The notes beneath the pieces were generated by a model. The model was not told where the DNA came from. It saw nothing but the letters and a program-made list of their open reading frames with translations, and searched no databases. From NCBI GenBank assembly GCA_028280305.1, contig JANQMC010000157.1:30611-94610 (forward strand): a DNA stretch of 64,000 nucleotides. The letters are read 5' to 3'. Shown here piece after piece: positions 35,308 to 42,772 of the stretch (position 1 is the first letter of the stretch; the number at the start of each line of letters is the position of its first letter). This DNA comes from Pelagibius sp. (GTDB lineage: Bacteria > Pseudomonadota > Alphaproteobacteria > Kiloniellales > Kiloniellaceae). The translations under genes and the position numbers were made by a program.

Positions 35308-36705
35308 TCAGGCTTTCGCGACGGCCACAGGCTGCATCATCAGGCCACTGGGGCGCAGCGTAATCATCGGCTCCGGCTTCACATCCTGCCCCGGGACAAG
35401 CTGAAGGTCGAAGCGCTGGACCACCGCAGAGATGGCGATCATGGACTCGAGCACGGCAAAGCGCTCGCCCAAACAGGTGCGCGGCCCGTCGCTGAACGGG
35501 AAGTACGCGAAGCGGCGGCGCGGATCGCCGGTCTCCGGATCAAAGCGCGATGGATCGAAGCCTTCCGGATTTTCCCACAAGGCCGGACGGCGATGCACGG
35601 CGAACATGTTCAACATCACGTTGGTACCGGCCTCGACCTTCAGGTCGCCGATTTGATCATCGGCCACGGCGACACGCGAGAAAGTCCAGAGCGGCGGGTA
35701 GAGCCTCAAAACCTCGTCAAAAACACAACGCGTGTAAGTCAAGCCGGCAAGATCGGCAAAGTCTGCGCCCCGCCCCCCCAAGACCGTCTGGGCTTCGCCG
35801 CGCACCCGACGCAGCGACTCTGGATGCAGTGACAGCATGTACCAGCACCAGGCAAGGGCATTGGCCGTGGTTTCGTGCCCGGCCAGGATCATCGAGAGAA
35901 TCTGGTCGCGCAGTTGCTTGTCCGAACGGCCGTTCTGATTGGCCATCAACAGATCGAGAAGGTCGCCCGCGTCCTCATCATCCGGACGGGCGGCGGCTTC
36001 GCTGCGCCGCCGTTCAATGAGCCCGTAGACAAAGTCATCCAGGGTCCGAAGGGCACGGCGGACCGCCCGGTTGTTCGCCGTCGGCAGCCAGCGCGGCAGC
36101 CCGAAAGGCGACCAGATACGGCGCTCGGCATCGCGCAACACCCGGGTCATGGCCGAAAACACCGCCTCGTGCTCGCCCTCCAGGCGGACGCTGAAAAGCG
36201 TGCGCAGGAGTATGTCGAGGGTGAGTCGCATCATCTCCGGCACCATGTCGAGCGGCTTTTGCTGCGCGACATTGACCTGCCAACGCCCCAACATGTCGTC
36301 AACGGCGTCCTGCATGTCCCGGGTCATGCGGCGAAGCTGACATCCCTGAAAGCTGCGCGTCGCAGTCTTGCGCTGGCTCAGCCACTCGCCGCCCTCGGCG
36401 AGGAAGATGCCCTCGCCCAGCACCGGCCGCATCATGTCGTAGAACTTGCTCTTCTCGTAATTCAGGCGATTGTCCTGGAGAACGTGACGCACCATCGCCG
36501 GATCGTTCAGCATCAAGACACGGTCAGGTCCGAAGTGCAGTTCGACGGCGCCACCGTGATCGCGGGCGACCCGGGTGAAGAAACGCAGAGGATCCCGCCG
36601 CAGCTCCGGCAGTAATCCGACCAGCGGTAGACCTTTCAGCTTCGCGGGCGCCGCGTCCTGGGTTCCGTGAAGAGGTCCCGCAATCTGGTCAAACACCAAG
36701 CTCAT
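35308..36705 (-). CDS. Cytochrome P450
   Basis: The 465-residue monooxygenase carries the complete P450 signature: I-helix LAGHETTANALAW, ExxR in DEVLRLYPP, and the heme-thiolate loop FPFSDGPRTCLGERFAV with ligand C411. No membrane anchor is visible, so it is probably soluble. No ferredoxin or ferredoxin reductase gene is in the cluster, so it must borrow electron donors. The ATG at 36705 follows a GGGTGGGA stretch. It sits between the LuxI-linked small protein and the exporter, and should hydroxylate or otherwise oxidise the product of the cluster. General sequence style resembles fatty-acid or long-chain hydroxylases, but substrate cannot be read from sequence. Confidence 0.93.
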   Translation of the reverse strand: MSLVFDQIAGPLHGTQDAAPAKLKGLPLVGLLPELRRDPLRFFTRVARDHGGAVELHFGPDRVLMLNDPAMVRHVLQDNRLNYEKSKFYDMMRPVLGEGIFLAEGGEWLSQRKTATRSFQGCQLRRMTRDMQDAVDDMLGRWQVNVAQQKPLDMVPEMMRLTLDILLRTLFSVRLEGEHEAVFSAMTRVLRDAERRIWSPFGLPRWLPTANNRAVRRALRTLDDFVYGLIERRRSEAAARPDDEDAGDLLDLLMANQNGRSDKQLRDQILSMILAGHETTANALAWCWYMLSLHPESLRRVRGEAQTVLGGRGADFADLAGLTYTRCVFDEVLRLYPPLWTFSRVAVADDQIGDLKVEAGTNVMLNMFAVHRRPALWENPEGFDPSRFDPETGDPRRRFAYFPFSDGPRTCLGERFAVLESMIAISAVVQRFDLQLVPGQDVKPEPMITLRPSGLMMQPVAVAKA

Positions 36706-36782
36706 TTTCCCACCCTCGTCTGTTCGGCGACCCGACTGCCGGGCGCCGTGAAACGTTTCTCCGCGCTGCTAGACTCTAAGCC

Positions 36783-36799
36783 CCGGCAAGGGGTGCCGG
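36783..36799 (-). promoter_or_regulatory. Intercistronic hairpin between orf86 and P450 genes
   Basis: CCGGCA and TGCCGG form a perfect six-base stem with a five-base loop, three bases after the stop of the 86-residue gene and 78 bases before the P450 start. No T-run follows in the direction of transcription. It could be a partial terminator or an mRNA-stability element that sets the luxI to P450 expression ratio. Confidence 0.4.
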
Positions 36800-36802
36800 T
36801 TT

Positions 36803-37063
36803 CTAGTGGCGGCGTGACATCGAGACGCCGGAAACCGGCCTCACACGGGCCGCATCGTTTCGCTCGACCTGAGCGACCGACTTTTCCGTCAAAGCGATGG
36901 AGCCGGAGACTGCTTCCGCGGCTACGCCGATCAGATGAGCGGCAAAGGAGAGCCCGGTGCGCTTCGCCTCGATGCGCAGATATTCCAGGCAGCGCTTGAT
37001 CGCTTCTGCATCTTGCAGCGGATCACAAAGCTTCAGTTCGATCGGTTCGGTCGGTTTGGTCAT
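36803..37063 (-). CDS. Unrecognised 86-residue protein between LuxI and P450
   Basis: I cannot assign a family. The protein has an acidic N-terminus (TKPTEPIELKLCDPLQDA), a central pair of predicted helices (EAIKRCLEYLRIEAKRT and AAHLIGVAAEAVSGSIAL), and a basic, Ser/Arg-rich tail. There is no signal peptide or clear membrane span; the second helix is hydrophobic enough for protein contact. An AAGGAG ribosome site six bases before the ATG makes translation likely. It starts 41 bases after luxI on the same strand. A role as a quorum-sensing modulator or as a partner of the P450 is only a guess. Confidence 0.75.
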   Translation of the reverse strand: MTKPTEPIELKLCDPLQDAEAIKRCLEYLRIEAKRTGLSFAAHLIGVAAEAVSGSIALTEKSVAQVERNDAARVRPVSGVSMSRRH

Positions 37064-37104
37064 GACATGCTCCTTGAGGAATGACTGGTTCGTTTGATTT
37101 GAAC

Positions 37105-37725
37105 TCAGGCGACGGCCTGCTGGTCCAGGAAGAAGGCGTTGCGGATGATCGATCCCTTGATGCCGGCAACCGAACGCAGGTTGGCCAGGGTCGCGTGGTT
37201 CATGTCGAACCAGCCGGCATAGGCAACATCCTTGCCGAGGCTGACCGCCCGTGTCTGGCGCTTCGGCGGGCAGCCAAGACGCGGTAGCAGCCGCGCCATG
37301 CGGGCGTCGTAGACGGTGATGAGTTCGCGGATTCCCATGGCCAGGCAGGTCTCTGTCACGGCACAGAGCAGTTCGCTGCTGGCGCCGACGCGCATCCCGC
37401 GCGCCTCGACCGCGAAACGGCTGCCTTCCCAGACCAGGGGATGGTAGGGGGCGTTGGCACCCTGGAGCAGCTGCGGAAAGACGTCACGCAGCATGTAGGG
37501 GCCGGTGGTCGGCAGGAAACGCCAGCTTCCCAGCAAGGTGTCGTCCTCGTCCTTGGCGAGAAGATAGATCGGGTAGAGGTCATCAAAGCTGTCACGCTCC
37601 TCGCCGTTTTCGACCGGAACAGACCACCCGAGCCTTTGTTTGAAGACGCGAAATCTTTGTTGAAACATCTGCCTTAGTTCTCCCGCATAGGCTGCATAGA
37701 GATCAGGTGTAACAACATCGATCAT
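37105..37725 (-). CDS. LuxI-type acyl-homoserine-lactone synthase
   Basis: This 206-residue enzyme makes an N-acyl-homoserine lactone from SAM and an acyl donor. All the conserved catalytic/structural residues are present at the expected places from the chosen start: R24, F28 and W34 in QQRFRVFKQRLGW, D45 and D48 in ERDSFDD, R69 in GSWRFLPTTGPYML, and E100 and R103 in VWEGSRF. This agreement with EsaI numbering, and a GGGGGAAG site five bases upstream, support the ATG at 37725. It follows luxR by 169 bases and precedes the 86-residue gene by 41. The acyl chain cannot be read; the nearby CoA ligase leaves open a CoA-linked acyl donor. Confidence 0.94.
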   Translation of the reverse strand: MIDVVTPDLYAAYAGELRQMFQQRFRVFKQRLGWSVPVENGEERDSFDDLYPIYLLAKDEDDTLLGSWRFLPTTGPYMLRDVFPQLLQGANAPYHPLVWEGSRFAVEARGMRVGASSELLCAVTETCLAMGIRELITVYDARMARLLPRLGCPPKRQTRAVSLGKDVAYAGWFDMNHATLANLRSVAGIKGSIIRNAFFLDQQAVA

Positions 37726-37746
37726 CGCCACTTCCCCCGCTTGTCT

Positions 37747-37766
37747 GATCCGGGGGTAATTGGATC
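37747..37766. promoter_or_regulatory. 20-base inverted repeat in front of luxI
   Basis: GATCC and GGATC arms flank a ten-base spacer, 22-41 bases upstream of the luxI start codon. The overall size matches lux-type boxes, although the arms are short. The site would overlap a promoter or the early leader. Confidence 0.3.
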
Positions 37767-37787
37767 GCAAAGATGTGAGGGGAACAT

Positions 37788-37805
37788 CCCCCCAGAAATG
37801 GGGGG
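37788..37805. promoter_or_regulatory. 18-base perfect dyad upstream of luxI (candidate LuxR box)
   Basis: CCCCCCA and TGGGGGG are perfect seven-base arms around a four-base GAAA spacer. The centre lies about 71 bases before luxI. If bound by the LuxR protein near -42, transcription would start some 30 bases before the ATG. It would also fold as a stable tetraloop hairpin in RNA, so an attenuator is an alternative. Confidence 0.4.
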
Positions 37806-37845
37806 GGCGCGCGGCCGCAACGCCGGACGGGACACAGAGCAGCAG

Positions 37846-37870
37846 AGCCGCCCGCTTACCGGCGGCGGCT
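37846..37870 (-). promoter_or_regulatory. Hairpin just after luxR
   Basis: AGCCGCC and GGCGGCT form a perfect seven-base stem with an 11-base loop, 24 bases beyond the luxR stop. No T-run follows on the minus strand. It may partly separate luxR from luxI transcription. Confidence 0.35.
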
Positions 37871-37894
37871 TTAAAATCGAATTAAATCAAATTT

Positions 37895-38665
37895 TTAGGG
37901 GATTATGTGGCCTTGCATGACCGCTTTGACGACGGCGTGATGCTTGGAGAAGACACCCAGCTTGCGGGTGCCGTTTTTGAGGTGAAACAGCACCGTCTCT
38001 TCCGAGATTTTGAGAATCTGGCCGACTTCCCAGGCGGTTTTGCCCCGGGCGGTCCAGAGCAGGCAATCGCGCTCCCGATCGGTCAGGCGGACCCGGGCTT
38101 CCTCCGGGGCGTCCTCGGAGAGACGCAGGAAGGCCTCATGGGTCTGGACCGCGACCCAAAGGAGATCCTGCCGGGCAACCTGATAGCTCTCTTCGAACTG
38201 CTGCTGGCTGCCGCTCGAGGAGACGTTCAGGGTGGAAAGGCCACTTTCCGGCCCGTGAATCGGGATCGTGGCCCCGGTCGTCAGGCCGAAGTCCCGCGCT
38301 TCATCGAAAACCCGGCGCTGGCCGCTGCTCAGATCGTTCTGAGCGGAAACCTCACGCCAATCGAAAGGCAGAATTGTGCCCATCGCCTTCTGAAAGGTGG
38401 GATCGAAATCGCTGAAACCCTGCAGAAGATAGTGCTCGACCCAGTCATCGGGAAAGGTGGCCAGGAACTCGTGCACGACCTGACCGTCCTGCGCCGCCTG
38501 AGGGACGAAAGAGCGAATGCGTTTACCCAAAGGGGGCCGCACGTGGACGTATGAATAGGTATCGAAGCCCAGAAGGTTCAGAGTGTTCTGAAGACTGGCG
38601 CCGATCTCAGCGATGCTTTGGGCACGGCTGAGTGCATCCATATGATCGGCGATGCCAGCCGTCAT
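37895..38665 (-). CDS. LuxR-family autoinducer-binding transcriptional regulator
   Basis: The 256-residue protein has an N-terminal autoinducer-binding domain and a C-terminal LuxR HTH. In the ligand domain the usual contacts are found: W75 and Y79 in DDWVEHYLLQGF, D88-P89 in SDFDPTF, W103 in PFDWREV and the GLTTGATIPIHGP strand. The HTH reads LTDRERDCLLWTARGKT followed by EVGQILKISEETVLFHLKN. It is encoded directly upstream of luxI on the same strand and should respond to that synthase's signal. Its targets likely include luxI and the P450-exporter-ligase genes; that is inferred from position. Confidence 0.94.
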   Translation of the reverse strand: MTAGIADHMDALSRAQSIAEIGASLQNTLNLLGFDTYSYVHVRPPLGKRIRSFVPQAAQDGQVVHEFLATFPDDWVEHYLLQGFSDFDPTFQKAMGTILPFDWREVSAQNDLSSGQRRVFDEARDFGLTTGATIPIHGPESGLSTLNVSSSGSQQQFEESYQVARQDLLWVAVQTHEAFLRLSEDAPEEARVRLTDRERDCLLWTARGKTAWEVGQILKISEETVLFHLKNGTRKLGVFSKHHAVVKAVMQGHIIP

Positions 38666-38868
38666 CGCCGCCGGTCTCTGACAACGACAAGCGCAGGCGC
38701 CAACGCCCCGACCTCACGGCCGGGCCCCGGTAAGCCATCGATACAGCAGAATTCAAGCAGGGCAAAAGAAAAGGCTTTGCGGTTGTTAAAGGCCCGCAAC
38801 TTCGACATGGCAATCCCAGCCGTTTTCACCAGATCTTTCATGCCCTCCTTGAGATCCGTCGTTTTCCG

Positions 38869-39315
38869 TCAGCTGTCCGCCGAACGGCCGAGCGTCTTCA
38901 ACAGAGACAATACCTCGGCGCGCACCTTGGAGTCAGGAATCCTGTAATAGGAACTGATCAGCTGCAGCGTTTCACGCTGGTTTGTGAAGTCGGGGTCTGA
39001 AGAATGAATGTTGCTGCCGCCTGCGGCACCGGCATCCTGGCCCGTGGCGACATTTTCACCTTCTGATTCCACACCTTCGAAGAAATATGTAACGGGCACA
39101 CTCAGTATCCGCGACAGCTCATAGAGCTTGCTGGCGGAAATGCGGTTGGCACCCCGTTCGTACTTTTGGATTTGTTGAAAGGTCAGCCCCAGCGCATTCG
39201 CGAGTTTCTCCTGAGAATAACCCAGGAAAACCCGACGAAGCCTCACGCGCCCGCCGACGTGAACGTCGACGGGATGCGCCTGTCTAGCCTTCCCCACGGT
39301 CTGATGAGCAAGCAT
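38869..39315 (-). CDS. XRE-family helix-turn-helix regulator (paralogue 2)
   Basis: The 148-residue protein has a Cro/CI HTH (GGRVRLRRVFLGYSQEKLAN, then GLTFQQIQKYERGANRISAS) and a helical C-terminal tail (NQRETLQLISSYYRIPDSKV). It is clearly related to the regulator at 19422-19862 in both parts. The ATG at 39315 has an AAGGTGA site four bases upstream. It lies 203 bases upstream of luxR, same strand, so it might feed into quorum sensing, but that link is positional only. Confidence 0.87.
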   Translation of the reverse strand: MLAHQTVGKARQAHPVDVHVGGRVRLRRVFLGYSQEKLANALGLTFQQIQKYERGANRISASKLYELSRILSVPVTYFFEGVESEGENVATGQDAGAAGGSNIHSSDPDFTNQRETLQLISSYYRIPDSKVRAEVLSLLKTLGRSADS

Positions 39316-39318
39316 CAC

Positions 39319-39951
39319 TTCACCTTACTATGCAATGATTCCATGACCCCGCCTTGATTATATTCGATGCTATAGGGAAAGAACAAAGGAAAATCTCGCG
39401 CAATGATGGTAAAAAATTGTTCCAAAGCGCGTTTATATATTAACAATAGACAACCTTCGATCATCCATTTGATTTTGCTAAGTAACAATTCGATTTTATA
39501 CTTTTGCGTCATAATCAACGATTTACGCAACTTTAGAGGGAAAATCCGCTGTATCCGCCGTCTCATGCGGGTCATGGGCCTGGTCAGCAAGCCCCCCATC
39601 CGGTTCAAAGCTGAGGCCTTTGATGGCCAGCAGCCTGTGCGGTAAGGCCTTCGACGACTCGCCGGATTCAATCCTGCCGCGAAGTGTGCTGGAACAAATG
39701 CCTAAACGATGCGTCGCGAACATCGCATGTTCGGATTATGAAACAAGCGGTGCACCCGGAATCGCTTCAACGGATAGCCGAACACAAAACAATGCACACC
39801 GGAACATATTTGAATTCATCAGGCCGCCCTTGGCGATCCATCAGTCCGATGAGGCTGTACTTCCCGGCAGCTTTAGAGCGATATCAGATCCAGAGCGGCT
39901 TTGGGGCCCTACCGAAACCGCAGCACGGCTCCTTCCTGAGTAAGGCCCGCT
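39319..39951. other. A+T-rich gene-free region upstream of XRE gene
   Basis: About 630 bases with no supported gene. The portion 39340-39540 is much richer in A+T than the rest of the window, consistent with a promoter zone or an acquired segment. A perfect 17-base inverted repeat (CGAACAT, CGC, ATGTTCG) lies at 39717-39733. A 118-codon minus-strand frame (39315-39671) crosses the A+T-rich part but shows no family or ribosome site. Confidence 0.45.
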
Positions 39952-41568
39952 CTAATCATGCGGCCAGCGCAAAACGAATCGGCTGCCCTTGTCCAGGTCA
40001 TCACTCTCGATGGTGATATCACCGCCCATGGAGCGTGCGGCGGCCCGGGCCACCGGCAGTCCGAGGCCGGCGCCCTCCACGCCTGAGGTTGCCTCGGCGC
40101 GCCAATAGGGTTCAAAAACCGCTTCGCGCATGTTTGCAGGAACTCCGACGCCGTGATCGCGGACAGATACCTTGTAGCCCGAGGCCTCCTCCTCCAGTTC
40201 GACCTCGATCTCCGTCCCGTCAGGCGAATACTTGGCGGCATTCTGCAGCAGATTGGACAAAACGGCATGGAGCATCACCTCTGCCCCGCCCTCGACCGGG
40301 CTTCCGATCTTGTCCACAAGACGCAATTCCTGTGTCGCTTTCAGAGCCAATGACACCTCACGCCATATCGCCGAGCATAGCGCCGCCAGATCAACCGTTT
40401 TTCCCTCGCCGCTGTGCGTTGGCGCTTCGACGCGACCAACGACCAGCACGTCATCCACCAGCCGGGCCAGAGCGGCCACGCCGCGCCGGATCGTCCGGGT
40501 CTCCTCCTGGCGCTCTTTCAGGGTCATTTGGTCGCCATAGCGGTCCAGCATGTCAGCTGCTGAACCGATCGCCTGAAGCGGGGTGCGCAGCTCGTGGGAC
40601 ACCATCGAGACGAAACGGGACTTGTCCTGGCGCCGTTGACGCTCGTGGTCGAGCGAGACAGACAGCCGTCCTTCGCGAAGGACAACCGCTTCGACCCGGC
40701 GCACGGTAAGGGCCAACAGCAGAACCAGCACCAAAAGAGCCGCGACAAGGAGTGGCGCTCCGCCCCAAAGCAGGTCGTCGCCGGGCCGACCGTCAGCCCA
40801 GACAATGTGGCCCAGAGCACTGTCGTCGACGCCGGTGATCTGCAGCCCGAGAAATCCGGAGGCCGGCGGGTTTACCGAGAACCTCGGCATCTCTATCAGG
40901 CTGCCGAGGCTCGGTGAGTCAAAAAAGTCCTCACGCAGCGGCATTACGAAAACCACCACCGGTGCCTCTCCGGGCGCCGGCGGCGGCGCGATCGAATCGA
41001 AAGGCGAGACGATGCTGGCAGCGACCATCTCAAGCTCGCCGTCGATGGAAATCAGTCCGGCGGCGGGAACCTGATCGATTGTTCTGCCCTGCCGCGCTGC
41101 TTCAAGCAGACGTTCCACGCTACGCGGAAGCCGGTCGAATATATCGCCGCCCGAAGCCTCACCATCGATGAAGGCCACTCTGGTCTCGTTGTCCGGCCCC
41201 AGCACCCAAATGCAGTTGACCCCGAAGGCTTCCAATAGGTAATCGCCGAGTTCCTCCTTCGCCCAGCGCTCATCGAGGCCAACACCCAGCGTTATGATGA
41301 CCTCGTCCCACCAAGCATAGTCGACGACCAGGCTGCGCAGTTCAGCGCGCTTGGCATCAAGAATCGAAGAGACAAGGGAGGCCTGCGCTTCCGCCTGGCG
41401 CTTGTTCAGGGCATCGGCGCTCCAGTACAGCAGCGCACAGACCCCGGCCAGAGCCAGGATTACCAGCAAGAGGATAGGCAACAGCAGCCCGCGGCGGCGG
41501 TCGGCGGCGCGACGGCGCGTCTTACTCAACCCTGACGTTGGCTTCTCATGAACGGTAGATGAAGACAT
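39952..41568 (-). CDS. Membrane sensor histidine kinase with CHASE4-type sensor domain
   Basis: The 538-residue kinase has a basic N-terminus, a first membrane helix at about 27-49, a periplasmic sensor domain with the CHASE4-like YAWWDEV motif near 84, and a second membrane helix at about 270-289. The cytoplasmic part has HisKA with H325 in SHELRTPLQAIGSA and an HATPase domain (N-box LSNLLQNAAKYS, G-box DHGVGVP and GAGLGLPVARAA). I chose the ATG at 41568, which places the first helix normally; a start 43 codons earlier is possible. No response regulator is adjacent. Confidence 0.9.
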   Translation of the reverse strand: MSSSTVHEKPTSGLSKTRRRAADRRRGLLLPILLLVILALAGVCALLYWSADALNKRQAEAQASLVSSILDAKRAELRSLVVDYAWWDEVIITLGVGLDERWAKEELGDYLLEAFGVNCIWVLGPDNETRVAFIDGEASGGDIFDRLPRSVERLLEAARQGRTIDQVPAAGLISIDGELEMVAASIVSPFDSIAPPPAPGEAPVVVFVMPLREDFFDSPSLGSLIEMPRFSVNPPASGFLGLQITGVDDSALGHIVWADGRPGDDLLWGGAPLLVAALLVLVLLLALTVRRVEAVVLREGRLSVSLDHERQRRQDKSRFVSMVSHELRTPLQAIGSAADMLDRYGDQMTLKERQEETRTIRRGVAALARLVDDVLVVGRVEAPTHSGEGKTVDLAALCSAIWREVSLALKATQELRLVDKIGSPVEGGAEVMLHAVLSNLLQNAAKYSPDGTEIEVELEEEASGYKVSVRDHGVGVPANMREAVFEPYWRAEATSGVEGAGLGLPVARAAARSMGGDITIESDDLDKGSRFVLRWPHD

Positions 41569-42205
41569 TCCCGGCTTTTTTTGATCGGCGAGCGGTCCTT
41601 TCCAAGACGGACCCGACTGCCTGTTTTTCCCGATACAGTAGAACCTTCTTGGTTGCGGCGCCGAACTATAGTGCCAAAAACCTACACAGAACAGCATCCT
41701 TGACGGAGTTCGTCGGAAATTGAGACGCCCTTTAGGGTCAGAAATTGGATAATTTGGCGAAAAACAACGGGGAATCTCTATTTACGCGCGATCAACATAC
41801 GGATTTGGCCGCTCTGCGTGTGCGGCATTGCTTGGGCACTTCGAAACTGTGCCGGCAATTCCTCGTCTGCACTTGCCGGCGCCCCAGCGGAACCAGATCG
41901 CCCGCCCGCGCAGACGGGGGCAAATCGCCCCGCGCGCTGACTGGCGCAACCCATCTTTGCAGGATTTTCGATGGCGAACCCCGCCCGCACCGGGCTATTG
42001 TCCCGCCTGACGTCGCCGCGTCACAGGTAAGCATCGGCCAAGCCGTTTCCCCGTATCAAAGATCTGACCGCCGGCATCCCGGATTGCCAGGGGCGAACGA
42101 CTGCTGCATGTTTGCGCCGGGTTGCGTTCGGAGTCGGTGAGACGCCGAGCGCAGAGATGCGGAAAAACGAAGGGCCAAGTTGAACCAGTTAAAGAAAGCG
42201 GATCC
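41569..42205. other. Divergent gene-free region between sensor kinase and ECF sigma genes
   Basis: About 640 bases shared by divergent genes. It probably holds both promoters, though I could not find an alphaproteobacterial ECF-type -35/-10 pair. Several overlapping short frames on both strands show no ribosome site or family. If the kinase starts at 41697, its first 129 bases are coding. Confidence 0.4.
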
Positions 42206-42772
42206 ATGAAGCCCATGGCGACCCAGGATTCTTCGGAACGGCTCGGTCTCCTTCTCGCCCGCTGCAGTTTGGGCGATCAATCGGCGTTTTCCGAGCTGTA
42301 TGAAGCAACTTCAGCGAAACTCTTTGGCATTGCCTTTCGTATACTAAGACGGGAGGCCTGGGCAGAGGAGGCTCTGCAGGACGCCTACGTGAAGATCTGG
42401 CGCTATGCCGACAGCTATAATCCGGGCCGGGGGCGGCCAATGACCTGGATGATTAACGTCGTGCGAAACCAATCGCTTGATCTGTTGAGGAAAGCTGACT
42501 ATCGCGCCGCCGAAGAGGAATGGAGTCCTGAGAAGGACGGGCGTATGAGCAGCGAAAATCCGGCAACACAGGCTGAAACCAGCCAGGACCTACAACGCCT
42601 CTTGGGCTGCCTTTCCGGCCTTACCGAGGAACAGCGCGAGTGCATTCTGCTGTCCTATCATCAGGGCTATACGCCGAGTGAGGTGGCGGCGCGGATCGAT
42701 CGGCCGGTGGGAACCGTAAAAACCTGGATTCGCCGGGGCGTGATCAAGGTCAGGGAGTGTCTGGACCGATGA
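42206..42772 (+). CDS. ECF-type RNA polymerase sigma factor (SigK-like)
   Basis: The 188-residue sigma factor has region 2 (DQSAFSELYEATSAKLFGIA, then EEALQDAYVKIWRYADSYNP and the TWMINVVRNQSLDLLR segment) and region 4 (LSGLTEEQRECILLSYHQGY, PSEVAARIDRPVGTVKTWIR). The chosen ATG avoids an unconserved N-terminal extension. Its stop overlaps the start of the anti-sigma gene as ATGA. RskA-linked sigma factors of this group usually control envelope or oxidative-stress genes; the inducing signal is unknown. Confidence 0.94.
   Translation: MKPMATQDSSERLGLLLARCSLGDQSAFSELYEATSAKLFGIAFRILRREAWAEEALQDAYVKIWRYADSYNPGRGRPMTWMINVVRNQSLDLLRKADYRAAEEEWSPEKDGRMSSENPATQAETSQDLQRLLGCLSGLTEEQRECILLSYHQGYTPSEVAARIDRPVGTVKTWIRRGVIKVRECLDR

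Noticed and set aside
35308..37725. Possible biosynthetic assembly line (NRPS/PKS) around the P450
   Set aside because: No condensation, ketosynthase or carrier domains; the ligase ends at its A10 motif with no attached carrier protein.
39315..39671. A 118-codon minus-strand frame in A+T-rich DNA
   Set aside because: No family resemblance, no ribosome site, and it extends into the XRE start; more likely non-coding control DNA.
39717..39733. GAAC-N7-GTTC palindrome considered as a LexA (SOS) box
   Set aside because: Alphaproteobacterial LexA sites are direct repeats of GTTC and the Gram-positive site has a four-base spacer; no SOS gene is adjacent.
41745..42140. A 131-codon plus-strand frame before the sigma factor gene
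   Set aside because: Arg/Pro/Cys-rich composition typical of noncoding G+C-rich DNA; overlapped by several other equally poor frames.
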